This document shows positions 1 through 8,191 of a stretch of 44,160 bases of DNA, in pieces. Both the position numbers and the translations under genes were made by a program. This DNA comes from Phycisphaeraceae bacterium (GTDB lineage: Bacteria; Planctomycetota; Phycisphaerae; Phycisphaerales; UBA1924), in contig JAJTGZ010000015.1 in NCBI GenBank assembly GCA_021299385.1, forward strand, positions 1-44,160. Reading direction: 5' to 3'. Within the stretch, counting starts at the first letter, position 1. Each line of letters begins with the position of its first letter. The notes beneath the pieces were generated by a model. The model saw only the letters and a list, made by a program, of their open reading frames with translations. It was not told the origin of the DNA and did no database searches.

Positions 1-147
1 GGGAGTACACGGGGGTCCATCGGCCCATCGACGCCCAACCCCCACACCACCGAGCGTAGCCTTCGGCCCTTGGGCTATTCCTGGCCGTGGTTATGAGACG
101 TGCTGCAGAATCGGCACCCTAACGTAAACCATCCACCAGAAAGTTCT

Positions 148-348
148 GGCGGGGAAGGGCAGGGGTGGCCCATGGTGGTGCAGGCTTCCAGCCTGCACGG
201 CAAACAAAGTCAACCACCGAGGCACAGAGGCACCGAGAAGAAGAGGATGCCGGGTTCTCTACCTGCTGGCTCAACCCTTCTTGCTCTGTGCCTCGGCGTT
301 TCTGTGGCCGATTGCCTCTGCCGCACGGGCTGGAAGCCCGTGCCACCA
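148..348. repeat. Large imperfect palindrome in intergenic DNA
   Basis: The first 389 bases carry no convincing gene. A left arm (about 177-229) and a right arm (about 284-348) are related as inverted copies: the 13-mer CCGAGGCACAGAG at 217-229 is the exact reverse complement of 284-296, and both arms carry a short hairpin of the type GCAGGCTTCCAGCCTGC (left) or GCACGGGCTGGAAGCCCGTGC (right). A G-rich stretch (GGGGAAGGGCAGGGGTGG, about 151-168) resembles the 3'-UTR G-rich element seen elsewhere in the window. The open frames crossing this region translate these repeats and look spurious. Confidence 0.7.
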
Positions 349-360
349 AATCAGTACCCC

Positions 361-381
361 GGTCGGCTCGGAGAGCCGACC
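361..381. repeat. 21-bp dispersed palindrome, copy 1
   Basis: GGTCGGCTCGGAGAGCCGACC can form a strong hairpin. The same 21-mer, in either orientation or with GATC-type ends, recurs at 18850, 18936, 29673, 36139 and 36297, always between genes and usually followed by CTACCC or preceded by GGGTA. Confidence 0.85.
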
Positions 382-389
382 TACCCAGA

Positions 390-839
390 TCACCCCGATC
401 CGCCGATTGCAAACCCACCGGCCCGGCAAAAGGCCGCGAAATCTTCGATTGTTTTGCGGCCACTGCCGCTGAAAAACTCATAGGCATTCACCGTAACCCC
501 CGGCTGGAGCATCCGCAGCGGCTCATCAACATCCGGCAACTGAATCTCCTGGGCCACCTTGTGCGAGAGCGCATCATGCAACGGGATATCCGGCAGCGCA
601 TGGAGCACCGACCGCCCCATCTCCTGCGCGTCCCCCGCGACGATCCGCTGTCCCTTTGGGGAGAAATAGTCCATGAAGTGCCAACGCCGGGTCCCTTCTT
701 CGGTCGTGGCGATCCAGTCTTCGGGCGGGCGCACGCCCCAGGGCTTCCACCCGTGGTCGAAGGCGAGTTTGACGAGCAAACCCCACTGGAGGTTGCTGTA
801 GGTGCGCACGCCGTGGGGTGCGGTGAGTTTGCGGGGCAT
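390..839 (-). CDS. Conserved-looking hypothetical protein, 149 aa
   Basis: I do not recognise this protein. From the ATG at 839 it begins MPRKLTAPHGVRTYSNLQW and is soluble, with no signal peptide or membrane segment. It has several Trp/His/Phe-rich stretches (GWKPWGVRPPEDW, RRWHFMDYFSPKGQR) that look like a folded domain rather than a chance frame. An in-frame TTG at 854 would add five residues, but neither start has a good Shine-Dalgarno sequence. It lies 33 bp downstream of the POT transporter on the same strand, so it may be transcribed with it. The C-terminus (FAAFCRAGGFAIGGSG) runs into the palindromic repeat, so the last residues may be repeat-derived. Confidence 0.6.
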   Translation of the reverse strand: MPRKLTAPHGVRTYSNLQWGLLVKLAFDHGWKPWGVRPPEDWIATTEEGTRRWHFMDYFSPKGQRIVAGDAQEMGRSVLHALPDIPLHDALSHKVAQEIQLPDVDEPLRMLQPGVTVNAYEFFSGSGRKTIEDFAAFCRAGGFAIGGSG

Positions 840-872
840 GTGTGAGGGTAGCAAACGCGGGGTGTTGCAGGG

Positions 873-2519
873 TCAGTCGTTGGGGTTGCGCATCAGTTTC
901 TTAAACAGGGGCGTCAGGACCAGGATGAGCACCCCTGCGCCGATGGAGGTTACAACGAAGAGGAAGAAGAAGTCGGCCTGCACACTGCCCGTCCCGGCCG
1001 AGAAGTTCCAGGGAAGTTTGACCGCACCGCTCTCGATCTTCTCGGTCTGTGCCGCGACGAGACCCCCGGCCAGGTTGGCGATGAAACTGGAGATGAACCA
1101 GATGCCCATAAGCAGGCTTACAAATCGCACGGGCGCGGCCTTTGTCACGTACGACAGCCCCGTCGGGGAGAGGCAGAGTTCGCCAAGCGTGTGCAGCAGA
1201 TAGGCCCCGAGGATGAAGATGATCGAAGCCGGGCGGACAACCGCCGACGGGTCCGTCGGGGTGCCGACCTGGATCGTCCGTGCGCCCATGACCAGCAGGA
1301 CAAAGCCCGCCCCGAGCAGGATCAACCCCAGCGCGATCTTGCCTGGCTGGCTCGGGTTCAGCCCCTTGCGTGCCAGCGCAGTCCAAAGAAGCCCGAAGAG
1401 GGGTGCAAAGATGAAGATCAACGCGGGGTTGACGGACTGGAACCAGGGCGTCGGCATCTGCCAGCCGAGGATGCGCGTGTCGGTGTAACGGTCGGTAAAG
1501 AGCGTCATGCTCGAGCCGGCCTGCTCGAAGGCGAACCAGAAGAAGGCGTTAAAGAGCATGAAGATAAAGATGCTCGCCACCGGCCCGCGGTCCCCCGGGC
1601 GTTGCACGGCCACAAACCAGACCGCCAGCACCAGAACCACACCGCCGAGGATGCCCGTAACAAGCGGGTTCATCAACCCGGCGATCCCCGACAGCAAGTT
1701 GTTGTGAAACAGCCACGCAAACCCCGCGGCCAGGACCAGGCCACCGACCAGGAATACCGGCGAAAACTCCCCGGCACCCTTGGGCTTCTCGCCGATCCCC
1801 TTGAGGAACAAAGGCTTACCGATCAGGTATGCCCCCAAGCCCAGGAACATGCCGACGGCAGCGGAGCCAAAGCCCCAGTGCCAACCGACCTTGACGCCCA
1901 GGGTGCCGCAGATGAACGCGCACAGGAACGCGCCCAAGTTGATGCCCATATAGAAGATGCTAAAGGCCCCATCCCGGCGTGGGTCCCCCTCGGGGTACAA
2001 CTGCCCGACCATGACGGAGACCGAGGGCTTGAAGTGCCCCGTCCCGATGACGATCGTCGCCAGCCCGAAGATGAAAACGGTCATCCCGATCGGCGCGCCG
2101 TGCAGCGAGCCCATCCCTGAGACCGCCAGTGCGATGTGCCCGAGCATGATCAGGATGCCCCCGACGAGCATCGACCGGTGCGTGCCGATGAGTTTGTCGG
2201 CGATGATCCCCCCGATGACAGGCATGAGATAGGCCAGGCCCGTATACCACCCATAGAGCGTGCTAGCCGAGGCGTCCGACCACCCCGGCCCGGGGTTGAA
2301 GCCCGCAACCTGGCCCTGCGGGAGTTTGTCCAGCCGCACCCCCGACATCGGCGTGGTGAGATAGAGCACCAGCAGCGCCCGCATGCCGTAGTAGCTAAAC
2401 CGCTCCCACATCTCGACAAGAAACAGCAAGAACAACCCCGGCGGGTGCCCCAGGAACGTCCCCTGGGCGGCAGGGGTCAGACCTGGGCGCACAGGGGGAT
2501 TGCTAGCAGTTGTTGCCAA
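873..2519 (-). CDS. POT/PTR2-family proton-dependent peptide transporter
   Basis: Inner-membrane symporter of the proton-dependent oligopeptide transporter family (major facilitator superfamily), expected to import di- or tripeptides. The N-terminal helix carries the family's proton-coupling motif ExxERFxYYG as EMWERFSYYG at about residues 36-45. A second signature, GGIIADKLIGTHRS, follows helix 2, and about 12-14 hydrophobic segments fill the 548 residues, a normal length for the family. I choose the TTG at 2519 because GGAGGT lies 6 bases upstream; an upstream in-frame TTG at 2543 lacks this. A gene for a secreted unknown protein ends 51 bp upstream on the same strand, suggesting co-transcription. 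Substrate cannot be told from sequence. Confidence 0.9.
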   Translation of the reverse strand: MATTASNPPVRPGLTPAAQGTFLGHPPGLFLLFLVEMWERFSYYGMRALLVLYLTTPMSGVRLDKLPQGQVAGFNPGPGWSDASASTLYGWYTGLAYLMPVIGGIIADKLIGTHRSMLVGGILIMLGHIALAVSGMGSLHGAPIGMTVFIFGLATIVIGTGHFKPSVSVMVGQLYPEGDPRRDGAFSIFYMGINLGAFLCAFICGTLGVKVGWHWGFGSAAVGMFLGLGAYLIGKPLFLKGIGEKPKGAGEFSPVFLVGGLVLAAGFAWLFHNNLLSGIAGLMNPLVTGILGGVVLVLAVWFVAVQRPGDRGPVASIFIFMLFNAFFWFAFEQAGSSMTLFTDRYTDTRILGWQMPTPWFQSVNPALIFIFAPLFGLLWTALARKGLNPSQPGKIALGLILLGAGFVLLVMGARTIQVGTPTDPSAVVRPASIIFILGAYLLHTLGELCLSPTGLSYVTKAAPVRFVSLLMGIWFISSFIANLAGGLVAAQTEKIESGAVKLPWNFSAGTGSVQADFFFLFVVTSIGAGVLILVLTPLFKKLMRNPND

Positions 2520-2570
2520 GGTGTACCTCCGGCGAGAGGGCAAAGAAGCCCTCGGGCGTGGCCTGCGTGT

Positions 2571-3080
2571 TTACTGGGCCGTGTTGACGTCCCCGCCCCG
2601 GCGGTTGACCTGGTAGAGCGTCGGGAGGATGTAGTTGCGGCCCTTGTAGACAAAGACCTGCCCGCTGAGTGTGAACGTAACGCTCTCGCCGGCGCGGTCG
2701 AGGATTTTTTCCATACCCGCCAGGTTCATGCACGGCAGCAAAACCATCGGCCCATCGCTGCGCCCCTGCGCATCGGCATCGAAGGTAAAGAGGAGTTCGC
2801 CGGTCGCGCCACGCGCAACGCGCCCTCGGCGGGCCGTCAGGAAGGTCCCCTCGCGGAGGAGTTTGGTACCGGTCGTGGCCGGGGTGTCGGCGGGCGCCTG
2901 CGGCTGGTTGGCCGGCGGAGTAACAGCCGGCGCCGGGGTAGCTGGGCGTGCGCGTTCGAGGTCCTTGATGATCTGCTCGGGTGTTTCAGCCGGGGGCTGG
3001 GCCGCCGGGGCGGTGCCCATCAGCCACGCGACAGAGGTGAGCAGGATGAGGGCGCAAGCGATCAGTGTTGGACGGGCCAT
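2571..3080 (-). CDS. Secreted hypothetical protein, 169 aa
   Basis: Starts at the ATG at 3080, with GGAG six bases upstream. The first 28 residues (MARPTLIACALILLTSVAWLMGTAPAAQ) form a clear signal peptide with an Ala-X-Ala-like cleavage site. A Pro/Ala-rich linker (about residues 45-75) leads into a compact domain starting KLLREGTFLTARRGRV and ending NYILPTLYQVNRRGG. The second part reads like a beta-rich periplasmic domain: it has a repeated pattern of short strands and a conserved-looking VYKGRNYILPT motif. No catalytic motif is visible and I do not assign a function. It precedes the peptide transporter on the same strand and is divergent from the RND efflux genes. Confidence 0.75.
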   Translation of the reverse strand: MARPTLIACALILLTSVAWLMGTAPAAQPPAETPEQIIKDLERARPATPAPAVTPPANQPQAPADTPATTGTKLLREGTFLTARRGRVARGATGELLFTFDADAQGRSDGPMVLLPCMNLAGMEKILDRAGESVTFTLSGQVFVYKGRNYILPTLYQVNRRGGDVNTAQ

Positions 3081-3163
3081 GAGCGACTCCTTGCCACGAC
3101 CATGTGGTGCGCTGGCGGGAATCCTATCGACCCGGCAGGGCGAGCGCGATCGAAAATGGACCC

Positions 3164-3262
3164 TGGTACTGGGTACCCCAGATATGGGTACCCCGGATCT
3201 CCGAGCCGGGCGTCTATAGAGTTGAAGAGAAATACGCCCGCCCCGGAGGTTCGGGGTACCCG
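3164..3262. repeat. GGTACCC / CCCGGATCTCCGAGCCGGG intergenic repeat
   Basis: The divergent spacer between the secreted protein and the efflux adaptor contains three GGGTACCC-type palindromes (about 3169, 3186 and 3252) and one CCCGGATCTCCGAGCCGGG module at 3192-3210. The same pair of modules occurs twice at 17331-17384 and partly at 12463-12482. This space must also hold the promoters of both flanking genes, but no clear promoter was seen. Confidence 0.7.
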
Positions 3263-3348
3263 ATGCAACGCGCGTGTTCCTTCCGTGATCCATACCATCC
3301 TTGCTCAACACCAAGCACCCCAACCTGGCGACGACGCCGGAGGCCCGC

Positions 3349-4557
3349 ATGAATCGCAGAACCATCCTTGGCAGCGTCATCCTTCTGATCGTGGTAGTGG
3401 GGGTCTTAGGGGGTCTGGGGCTGTGGAAGTATCGTGGATTCACCAATGCACGCGAGGCGGCCGAGGCCACGCCGTGGGACCCGAGTGAATCCGTCGCCTC
3501 GGCCACCGCCAGGCTTATCCCCTTCCGCATGAGTCAGTCGGTCGTCGGCACGGTCTCGGCTGTGCGGTCGATCACGCTCAAGAACGAGCTCGTCGGGGTC
3601 GTCAAAGAGGTGCCCGTGCAGTCGGGGCAGGTCGTCAAGGAGGGGGACGTGCTGGTGGTCTTGGACGCGAGCGTCGACCAGGCCCAGATCGCCGCGGCCG
3701 AGGCGAGCGTACGTGCGGCGGAGGCGAACATCCGTGCCGCGGAGGCGGAACTTGAACTAGCCGAGACCAACGCCCGCCGGCTGGAGGGTGCGGTGGCCTC
3801 CAACGCCGCGCCGCAGGCGGACCTTGACCGCGCCCGCGCGGAGGTCGATCGGGCCAAGAGCGGGTTGGAGCGCGACCGGGCGATCGTCGAGCAGTTGCGC
3901 GCCGCGGTGATGCCGTTGCAGACGATGATGCAGAAGAAGACGATCAAGGCCCCATTTGCGGCGCGCGTAGGCCTGGTGGACACGCACCCCGGGCAGTACC
4001 TGCCCGAGGGCACCGAGATCACAACGCTGCAAGAGATCGCCAAGCGTGTGTATATCGACTTCATGGCCCCGCAGATGCTCGCAATGACGCTCACCCCCGG
4101 CAGCACCATCACCTTGACCGACGACGACGGCACCGCGCTGGGCACCGCCTCGGTGCAGGCCGCCGACGCACGCGTCAACCGTGTTACACGCAGCACGATG
4201 CTCCGCGCGGTGGCCGACGGGGCCGTTGCGGGCCTCTCGCCGGGCGCATCGGTGCGTGTTGCACTGCCCGTCGGGCCTGAGCGTCAGGTGGTTGTCGTCC
4301 CCGTTACGGCGCTCGGACGCGGGCCGGAGGGGGACCACGTCTTTGTCCTGCAACCCGACGAGAAAGGGAAAACCCGCGCCAAGCTCCGCCCCGTCGTCGG
4401 CGGGGCGTCCATCGGCAACGAGGTCATCATCCGCCAGGGGCTTGAGCCCGGCGAGATCGTCGCGGCCAGCGGCAGTTTCAAGCTCCACGACGGCGTCGGC
4501 GTGGACATCGCACCCGCCGCGGGTTCACCCCCGCAGGCCACCACTACAGGTAAGTAA
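3349..4557 (+). CDS. RND efflux periplasmic adaptor (membrane fusion protein)
   Basis: Periplasmic adaptor that would bridge an inner-membrane RND pump to an outer-membrane channel. The 402-residue product has an N-terminal membrane anchor (residues 7-26). This is followed by a half-lipoyl segment (VPVQSGQVVKEGDVLVVLD) and a long Ala/Glu/Arg-rich alpha-helical hairpin (about residues 105-200, with repeated AAEA units). The second half-lipoyl segment (IKAPFAARVGLVDTHPGQYL) and beta-barrel / membrane-proximal domains come next. The ATG at 3349 has GGAGG at 3339-3343, which fixes the start. The pump gene begins 54 bp downstream, so the two form an operon. No outer-membrane factor gene is nearby. 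Confidence 0.92.
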   Translation: MNRRTILGSVILLIVVVGVLGGLGLWKYRGFTNAREAAEATPWDPSESVASATARLIPFRMSQSVVGTVSAVRSITLKNELVGVVKEVPVQSGQVVKEGDVLVVLDASVDQAQIAAAEASVRAAEANIRAAEAELELAETNARRLEGAVASNAAPQADLDRARAEVDRAKSGLERDRAIVEQLRAAVMPLQTMMQKKTIKAPFAARVGLVDTHPGQYLPEGTEITTLQEIAKRVYIDFMAPQMLAMTLTPGSTITLTDDDGTALGTASVQAADARVNRVTRSTMLRAVADGAVAGLSPGASVRVALPVGPERQVVVVPVTALGRGPEGDHVFVLQPDEKGKTRAKLRPVVGGASIGNEVIIRQGLEPGEIVAASGSFKLHDGVGVDIAPAAGSPPQATTTGK

Positions 4558-4611
4558 CACCATCCTTCCTACCCGCGCCCACTTGCACCGGCGTCAAAAC
4601 GAGCACCCAGC

Positions 4612-6912
4612 ATGAAGTCCTTCACCGACATCTTCATCAAGCACCCCGTCCTGGCGATCGTCGTCAACGTGGCGATCCTGCTCATCGGGCTGCGGGCGAG
4701 CATGTCGCTGCCGATCCAGCAGTTCCCCAAGATCGAGTCCTCCTCGATCATCATCACGACCGTCTACATCGGCGCCAGCGCCGAGAACGTCCGCGGGTTC
4801 CTGACCACACCCATCGAGCGCGCAGTCTCGGCGATCTCGGGCATCGACTACATCGAGAGCAGCAGCACCGCCGGCGTCAGCGTCGTAACGATCAAACTGA
4901 AACTCAACCATCCGCGAACGGAAGCACTCGCGGAGGTCAACGCCCGCCTGCAGCAGATCCGCGGCGAGCTGCCCGCCGAGGCCGAGCCGCCGACGATCGA
5001 GGTCCAACGCGCCGACCGCCCGTACGCGACGTTCTACATCGCCTTCAACTCCGACACCATGCCAATCCCCGCGCTGACCGACTGGCTCACACGCCAGATC
5101 CAGCCCCAGTTCGCCACGCTGGCCAACGTCCAGCGCGTCGGCATCGAGGGTGGGCGCACGCTGGCGATGCGCATCTGGATCGACCCGCAGCGCCTCAGCG
5201 CCCTGGGCCTGACGGCCGGGGACGTCTCCGAGGCCCTCCGCCGCAACAACTTCCTCGCCGCCGTCGGACGCACCAAGGGGGAACTGACGCAGATCGACCT
5301 CTTGGCCAACACCGACCTGCGCACCGTCGCGGAGTTCGAGCAGCTCATCGTCGAGCAGCGCGACGGCGCGACCATCCGCCTCGGCGACGTCGCCCGCGTC
5401 GAGCTCGGCACCGACGAGGCGATGATGATCGCCAAGTACGCCGGCAAAGAATCCGTCTACCTCTCTGTCTGGCCCCTGCCCGGCGTCAACGAGATCGCCA
5501 TCAGCAACGCTATCAAGGCCAAGATGGAAGAGCTCCGCCCCACGCTCCCGCCGGGCACCAACATGGACTTCGCCTGGAACGGCACCGTCTTCATGGAGGC
5601 CTCCCTCAAAGAAATCAGCAAAACCCTTGCCGAGACCGTCCTCATCGTCGGCCTGGTCGTCTTCATCTTCATGGGCTCCATCCGCACCGCACTCGTTCCC
5701 CTCATCGCCATACCCATCTCCCTCGTCGGTGCGGGAATCTTCATGTCCCTGATGGGATTCAGCCTCAACCTGCTTACAATCCTGGCCATCGTCCTGGCCG
5801 TGGGGCTGGTCGTTGACGATGCCATCGTCGTCGTCGAGAACGTCCAGCGCCACGTCCGCGAGGGCAAGAGCCGCACCGATGCCGCCCTCATCAGCGCACG
5901 CGAACTCGTCGGCCCGATCATCGCCATGACCATCACGTTGGCGGTGGTCTATGCCCCCATCGGTTTCCAGGGTGGGCTGACGGGCGTGCTCTTCCGCGAG
6001 TTTGCCTTCACGCTCGCCGCGGCGGTGATCGTCTCGGGGATTGTCGCCATCACACTCTCGCCGGTGATGTCCGCGGCCATGGTGCGCCAGGGTGGCAAGC
6101 AGAACGCCTTCACCGAAGTTGTCAACCGCGCTTTCGATCGCGTGCGCGACGTTTATTCCCACATGCTCGAGAGTGCCCTGCGCATGCGCTGGGCGATCGT
6201 TGCCGCCTCGCTGCTTGTTACCCTCGCCGCCGTGCCGCTCTACATGTTCTCGGGGCGCGAGCTTGCACCGGTCGAGGATGAGAAGCACGTCTTTGTCATC
6301 CTCCAGGGCGCGCCCGACTCGACGCTGCAAGAGAGCAGCAAGCAGGCCAGCACCGTCGCGGAGATGTTCAAGCAGATCCCCGAGTCCAAGGGTGTCTGGA
6401 GCATCGTTACCCCCGGCTCAGGCTTCGGGGGGATGATCGCAACCGACTGGAACGATCGCAAACGCAACACCAAACAGATCGCAGGGGAGGCCTTTGGCAT
6501 GCTCTCGGTCCTACCCGGCGTGCAAGCCTTCCCCGTTACACCACCCCCCCTGCCAGGGGCCGGGCAGTTTGATGTCGAACTCGTCCTCAAAAGCCAGCTC
6601 CCACCCGAGCAACTCCTCGGCGTTGCGCAGCAGGTGCTCGCCGAGGGGAATGCCGCGGGCATCTTCATGTATGTTGACACCGACCTGAAGATCGACCTGC
6701 CGCAGGCACGCGTCATCGTCGACCGCGACAAGGTCGCCGACCCCGACGGGGCCCCACGGCACTGCTGGACCTCAAGGTCCGCTCACCCAGCGGCGAACTC
6801 ATCCCCGTATCGAGTTTCGCCAGCATTCAGACGACCGCCGCACCACGAACACTCAACAAGTTCCAGCAGCAGAACGCCGTACGCATCAACGCCGGCGTCG
6901 TGCCGGGCGTAA
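4612..6912 (+). CDS. RND (AcrB/HAE1-type) efflux pump, 5' part of a broken gene
   Basis: Inner-membrane proton-driven efflux pump subunit. The frame starts at MKSFTDIFIKHPVLAIVVN and encodes the first transmembrane helix and the porter domain. It continues through the central helices, including the proton-relay motif LAVGLVVDDAIVVVEN that contains the two adjacent Asp residues (about 404-405), and the second porter half. True homology ends at about IVDRDKVAD (near base 6740). After this the frame reads an unrelated 50-residue tail to the stop at 6912. The correct reading continues in another frame from about 6758 as LLDLKVRSPSGELIPVSSFA. Compared with AcrB, about 40 residues are missing at the junction, so this is a deletion with a frameshift rather than a single-base slip. 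It may be a real pseudogene or an assembly error. Confidence 0.85.
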   Translation: MKSFTDIFIKHPVLAIVVNVAILLIGLRASMSLPIQQFPKIESSSIIITTVYIGASAENVRGFLTTPIERAVSAISGIDYIESSSTAGVSVVTIKLKLNHPRTEALAEVNARLQQIRGELPAEAEPPTIEVQRADRPYATFYIAFNSDTMPIPALTDWLTRQIQPQFATLANVQRVGIEGGRTLAMRIWIDPQRLSALGLTAGDVSEALRRNNFLAAVGRTKGELTQIDLLANTDLRTVAEFEQLIVEQRDGATIRLGDVARVELGTDEAMMIAKYAGKESVYLSVWPLPGVNEIAISNAIKAKMEELRPTLPPGTNMDFAWNGTVFMEASLKEISKTLAETVLIVGLVVFIFMGSIRTALVPLIAIPISLVGAGIFMSLMGFSLNLLTILAIVLAVGLVVDDAIVVVENVQRHVREGKSRTDAALISARELVGPIIAMTITLAVVYAPIGFQGGLTGVLFREFAFTLAAAVIVSGIVAITLSPVMSAAMVRQGGKQNAFTEVVNRAFDRVRDVYSHMLESALRMRWAIVAASLLVTLAAVPLYMFSGRELAPVEDEKHVFVILQGAPDSTLQESSKQASTVAEMFKQIPESKGVWSIVTPGSGFGGMIATDWNDRKRNTKQIAGEAFGMLSVLPGVQAFPVTPPPLPGAGQFDVELVLKSQLPPEQLLGVAQQVLAEGNAAGIFMYVDTDLKIDLPQARVIVDRDKVADPDGAPRHCWTSRSAHPAANSSPYRVSPAFRRPPHHEHSTSSSSRTPYASTPASCRA

Positions 6913-7574
6913 CCAAAGAGTTTGCTCTTACCAAACTCGAAGAAATCGCCCGCAAGGCCGGCGGTGGAGACATCACCCTCGACCACGCCGGCGAAAGCAG
7001 GCAGATCCGCAAGGAAGGCTCGGCCATGGCCTCCTCGCTCGGGCTGGCCATCGCGCTGATCTACCTCGTCCTGGCCGCACAGTTCCGCAGCTTCCGCGAC
7101 CCGCTCATCGTCCTGCTCGGCAGCGTCCCGCTTGCGATCTCCGGCGCGCTCGTCTTTAGCTTCCTCGACTTCACCACCATCAACATCTATTCCCAGGTCG
7201 GCCTTGTTACCCTCGTGGGCCTCATCGCCAAAAACGGCATCCTTATCGTCGAGTTCGCCAACGTGTTGCAAGAACGCGGCCTGGACAAACTCACAGCCAT
7301 CCGCCAGGCCAGCGCCACGCGCCTGCGCCCGGTGCTGATGACCAGTTTCGCCACCGTCTTCGGGCACCTCCCGCTGGTCTTTGTAACCGGCCCCGGTGCC
7401 GCGGCAAGAAACTCCATCGGCACCGTCCTCGTCGCCGGTATGACCATCGGCACCATCTTCACGCTCTTTGTCATCCCCGTCATGTACCTGCTGATTGCCG
7501 CCAAGCACAAGCACACGCCTGAGCAAGCCGAAGAAACCACCGGCGCCACAGGCCCGACCCCACTGCCCGCATAA
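6900..7574 (+). CDS. RND efflux pump, 3' part of the same broken gene
   Basis: Carries the C-terminal half of the pump in a different frame from the 5' part. Homology actually starts near base 6758, upstream of any start codon. The coordinates given begin at the first possible start (GTG at 6900), which gives 224 residues. The product covers the end of the porter domain (GVTKEFALTKLEEIARKAGG) and the last membrane helices. These include LIYLVLAAQFRSFRDPLIVL and the typical GLIAKNGILIVEFAN helix. A separately translated fragment could not form a pump, because the porter domain is split. The stop at 7574 is followed within 22 bases by a hairpin with a G-rich arm that could end the transcript. 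Confidence 0.8.
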   Translation: MPGVTKEFALTKLEEIARKAGGGDITLDHAGESRQIRKEGSAMASSLGLAIALIYLVLAAQFRSFRDPLIVLLGSVPLAISGALVFSFLDFTTINIYSQVGLVTLVGLIAKNGILIVEFANVLQERGLDKLTAIRQASATRLRPVLMTSFATVFGHLPLVFVTGPGAAARNSIGTVLVAGMTIGTIFTLFVIPVMYLLIAAKHKHTPEQAEETTGATGPTPLPA

Positions 7575-7595
7575 CCCACAGGCCCAAAGTAAAAA

Positions 7596-7634
7596 AACCC
7601 CTCCCCCGAGGGGAGGGGCAGGGGTGGGGTTGGC
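7596..7634 (+). terminator. Hairpin plus four G-runs 3' of the efflux operon
   Basis: CCCCTCCCC (7598-7606) can pair with GGGGAGGGG (7610-7618). The right arm continues into GGGGAGGGGCAGGGGTGGGG (7610-7629), a canonical four-tetrad G-quadruplex motif with loops of 1-2 bases. An A-tract (7591-7597) precedes it on this strand. This is the best-formed copy of an element found 3' of at least seven other genes. It may act as a terminator or 3'-end stabiliser; function is inferred. Confidence 0.55.
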
Positions 7635-7674
7635 TTGTCTTATCCCTCGCGCACGCACGCGTGCATCAGCCGCA

Positions 7675-7998
7675 TCAATCCGCAATCTTCGGCACGCTCT
7701 GCTGCGCAGGCGCCTGGTTGCCCAGCGGGATCTCCCCGTTGTGCTGCTCGAACTGGCGGATCACCTGCCCGAGGCTGATCGCCAGACGCTTGGCGCCGCG
7801 CCAGTTGAGCACCACGCGCGAGCCGATATCAAACAGGATCGCCGGCTGGCCGTCCTGGCCGGGCATCGGCATGTTCATGCCAAAGTCCAGCACCACCTCG
7901 TCGGGGGTGGTCGTCGTCCGGATGGTGTTGGCGTAGGTCGTCTTCATCCGGTGCTCCTCGATGCGGAGCTGGATCTGCTGCTGCTGTTGCTCGGACAT
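7675..7998 (-). CDS. DUF3467 domain protein
   Basis: Small soluble protein of 107 residues starting at the ATG at 7998 (MSEQQQQQIQLRIEE). The pattern TTPDEVVLDFGMNMP, then RVVLNWRGAKRLAISLGQVIRQFEQHNGEI, matches the DUF3467 family. These proteins are short, have unknown function, and share a VxDF motif and a late helix ending in a YE/FE-x-x-x-G motif. A poly-Gln run sits near the N-terminus. It stands alone, convergent with the efflux operon. An upstream in-frame start at 8046 would add 16 residues with no family similarity. Confidence 0.8.
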   Translation of the reverse strand: MSEQQQQQIQLRIEEHRMKTTYANTIRTTTTPDEVVLDFGMNMPMPGQDGQPAILFDIGSRVVLNWRGAKRLAISLGQVIRQFEQHNGEIPLGNQAPAQQSVPKIAD

Positions 7999-8191
7999 GT
8001 GTGCTCGCTTTTCAACTGCGGCCAATCGGCCAGGCCTCGGGTCCAACCTCCAGGCACGCGGCCCACGCCGGGCCGCACGCCATCACCCCGCCGAACCGTC
8101 GGCAGGGCCATGAGGATAGTCCTTCCAAGCACCCCCAAGGGGATCAACGCAAAAAATACGCGCAGGCAAAACCCCGCAGCGCACGCCCTGT

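Noticed and set aside
100-483. Plus-strand frames at the left edge
   Set aside because: They translate palindromic repeat DNA and lack any domain; one overlaps the minus-strand unknown gene.
4594-6330. Long minus-strand frame (578 aa) opposite the RND pump
   Set aside because: Very Asp/Gly/His-rich composition with no domain, and exactly antisense to a conserved membrane protein; a codon-bias shadow in GC-rich DNA.
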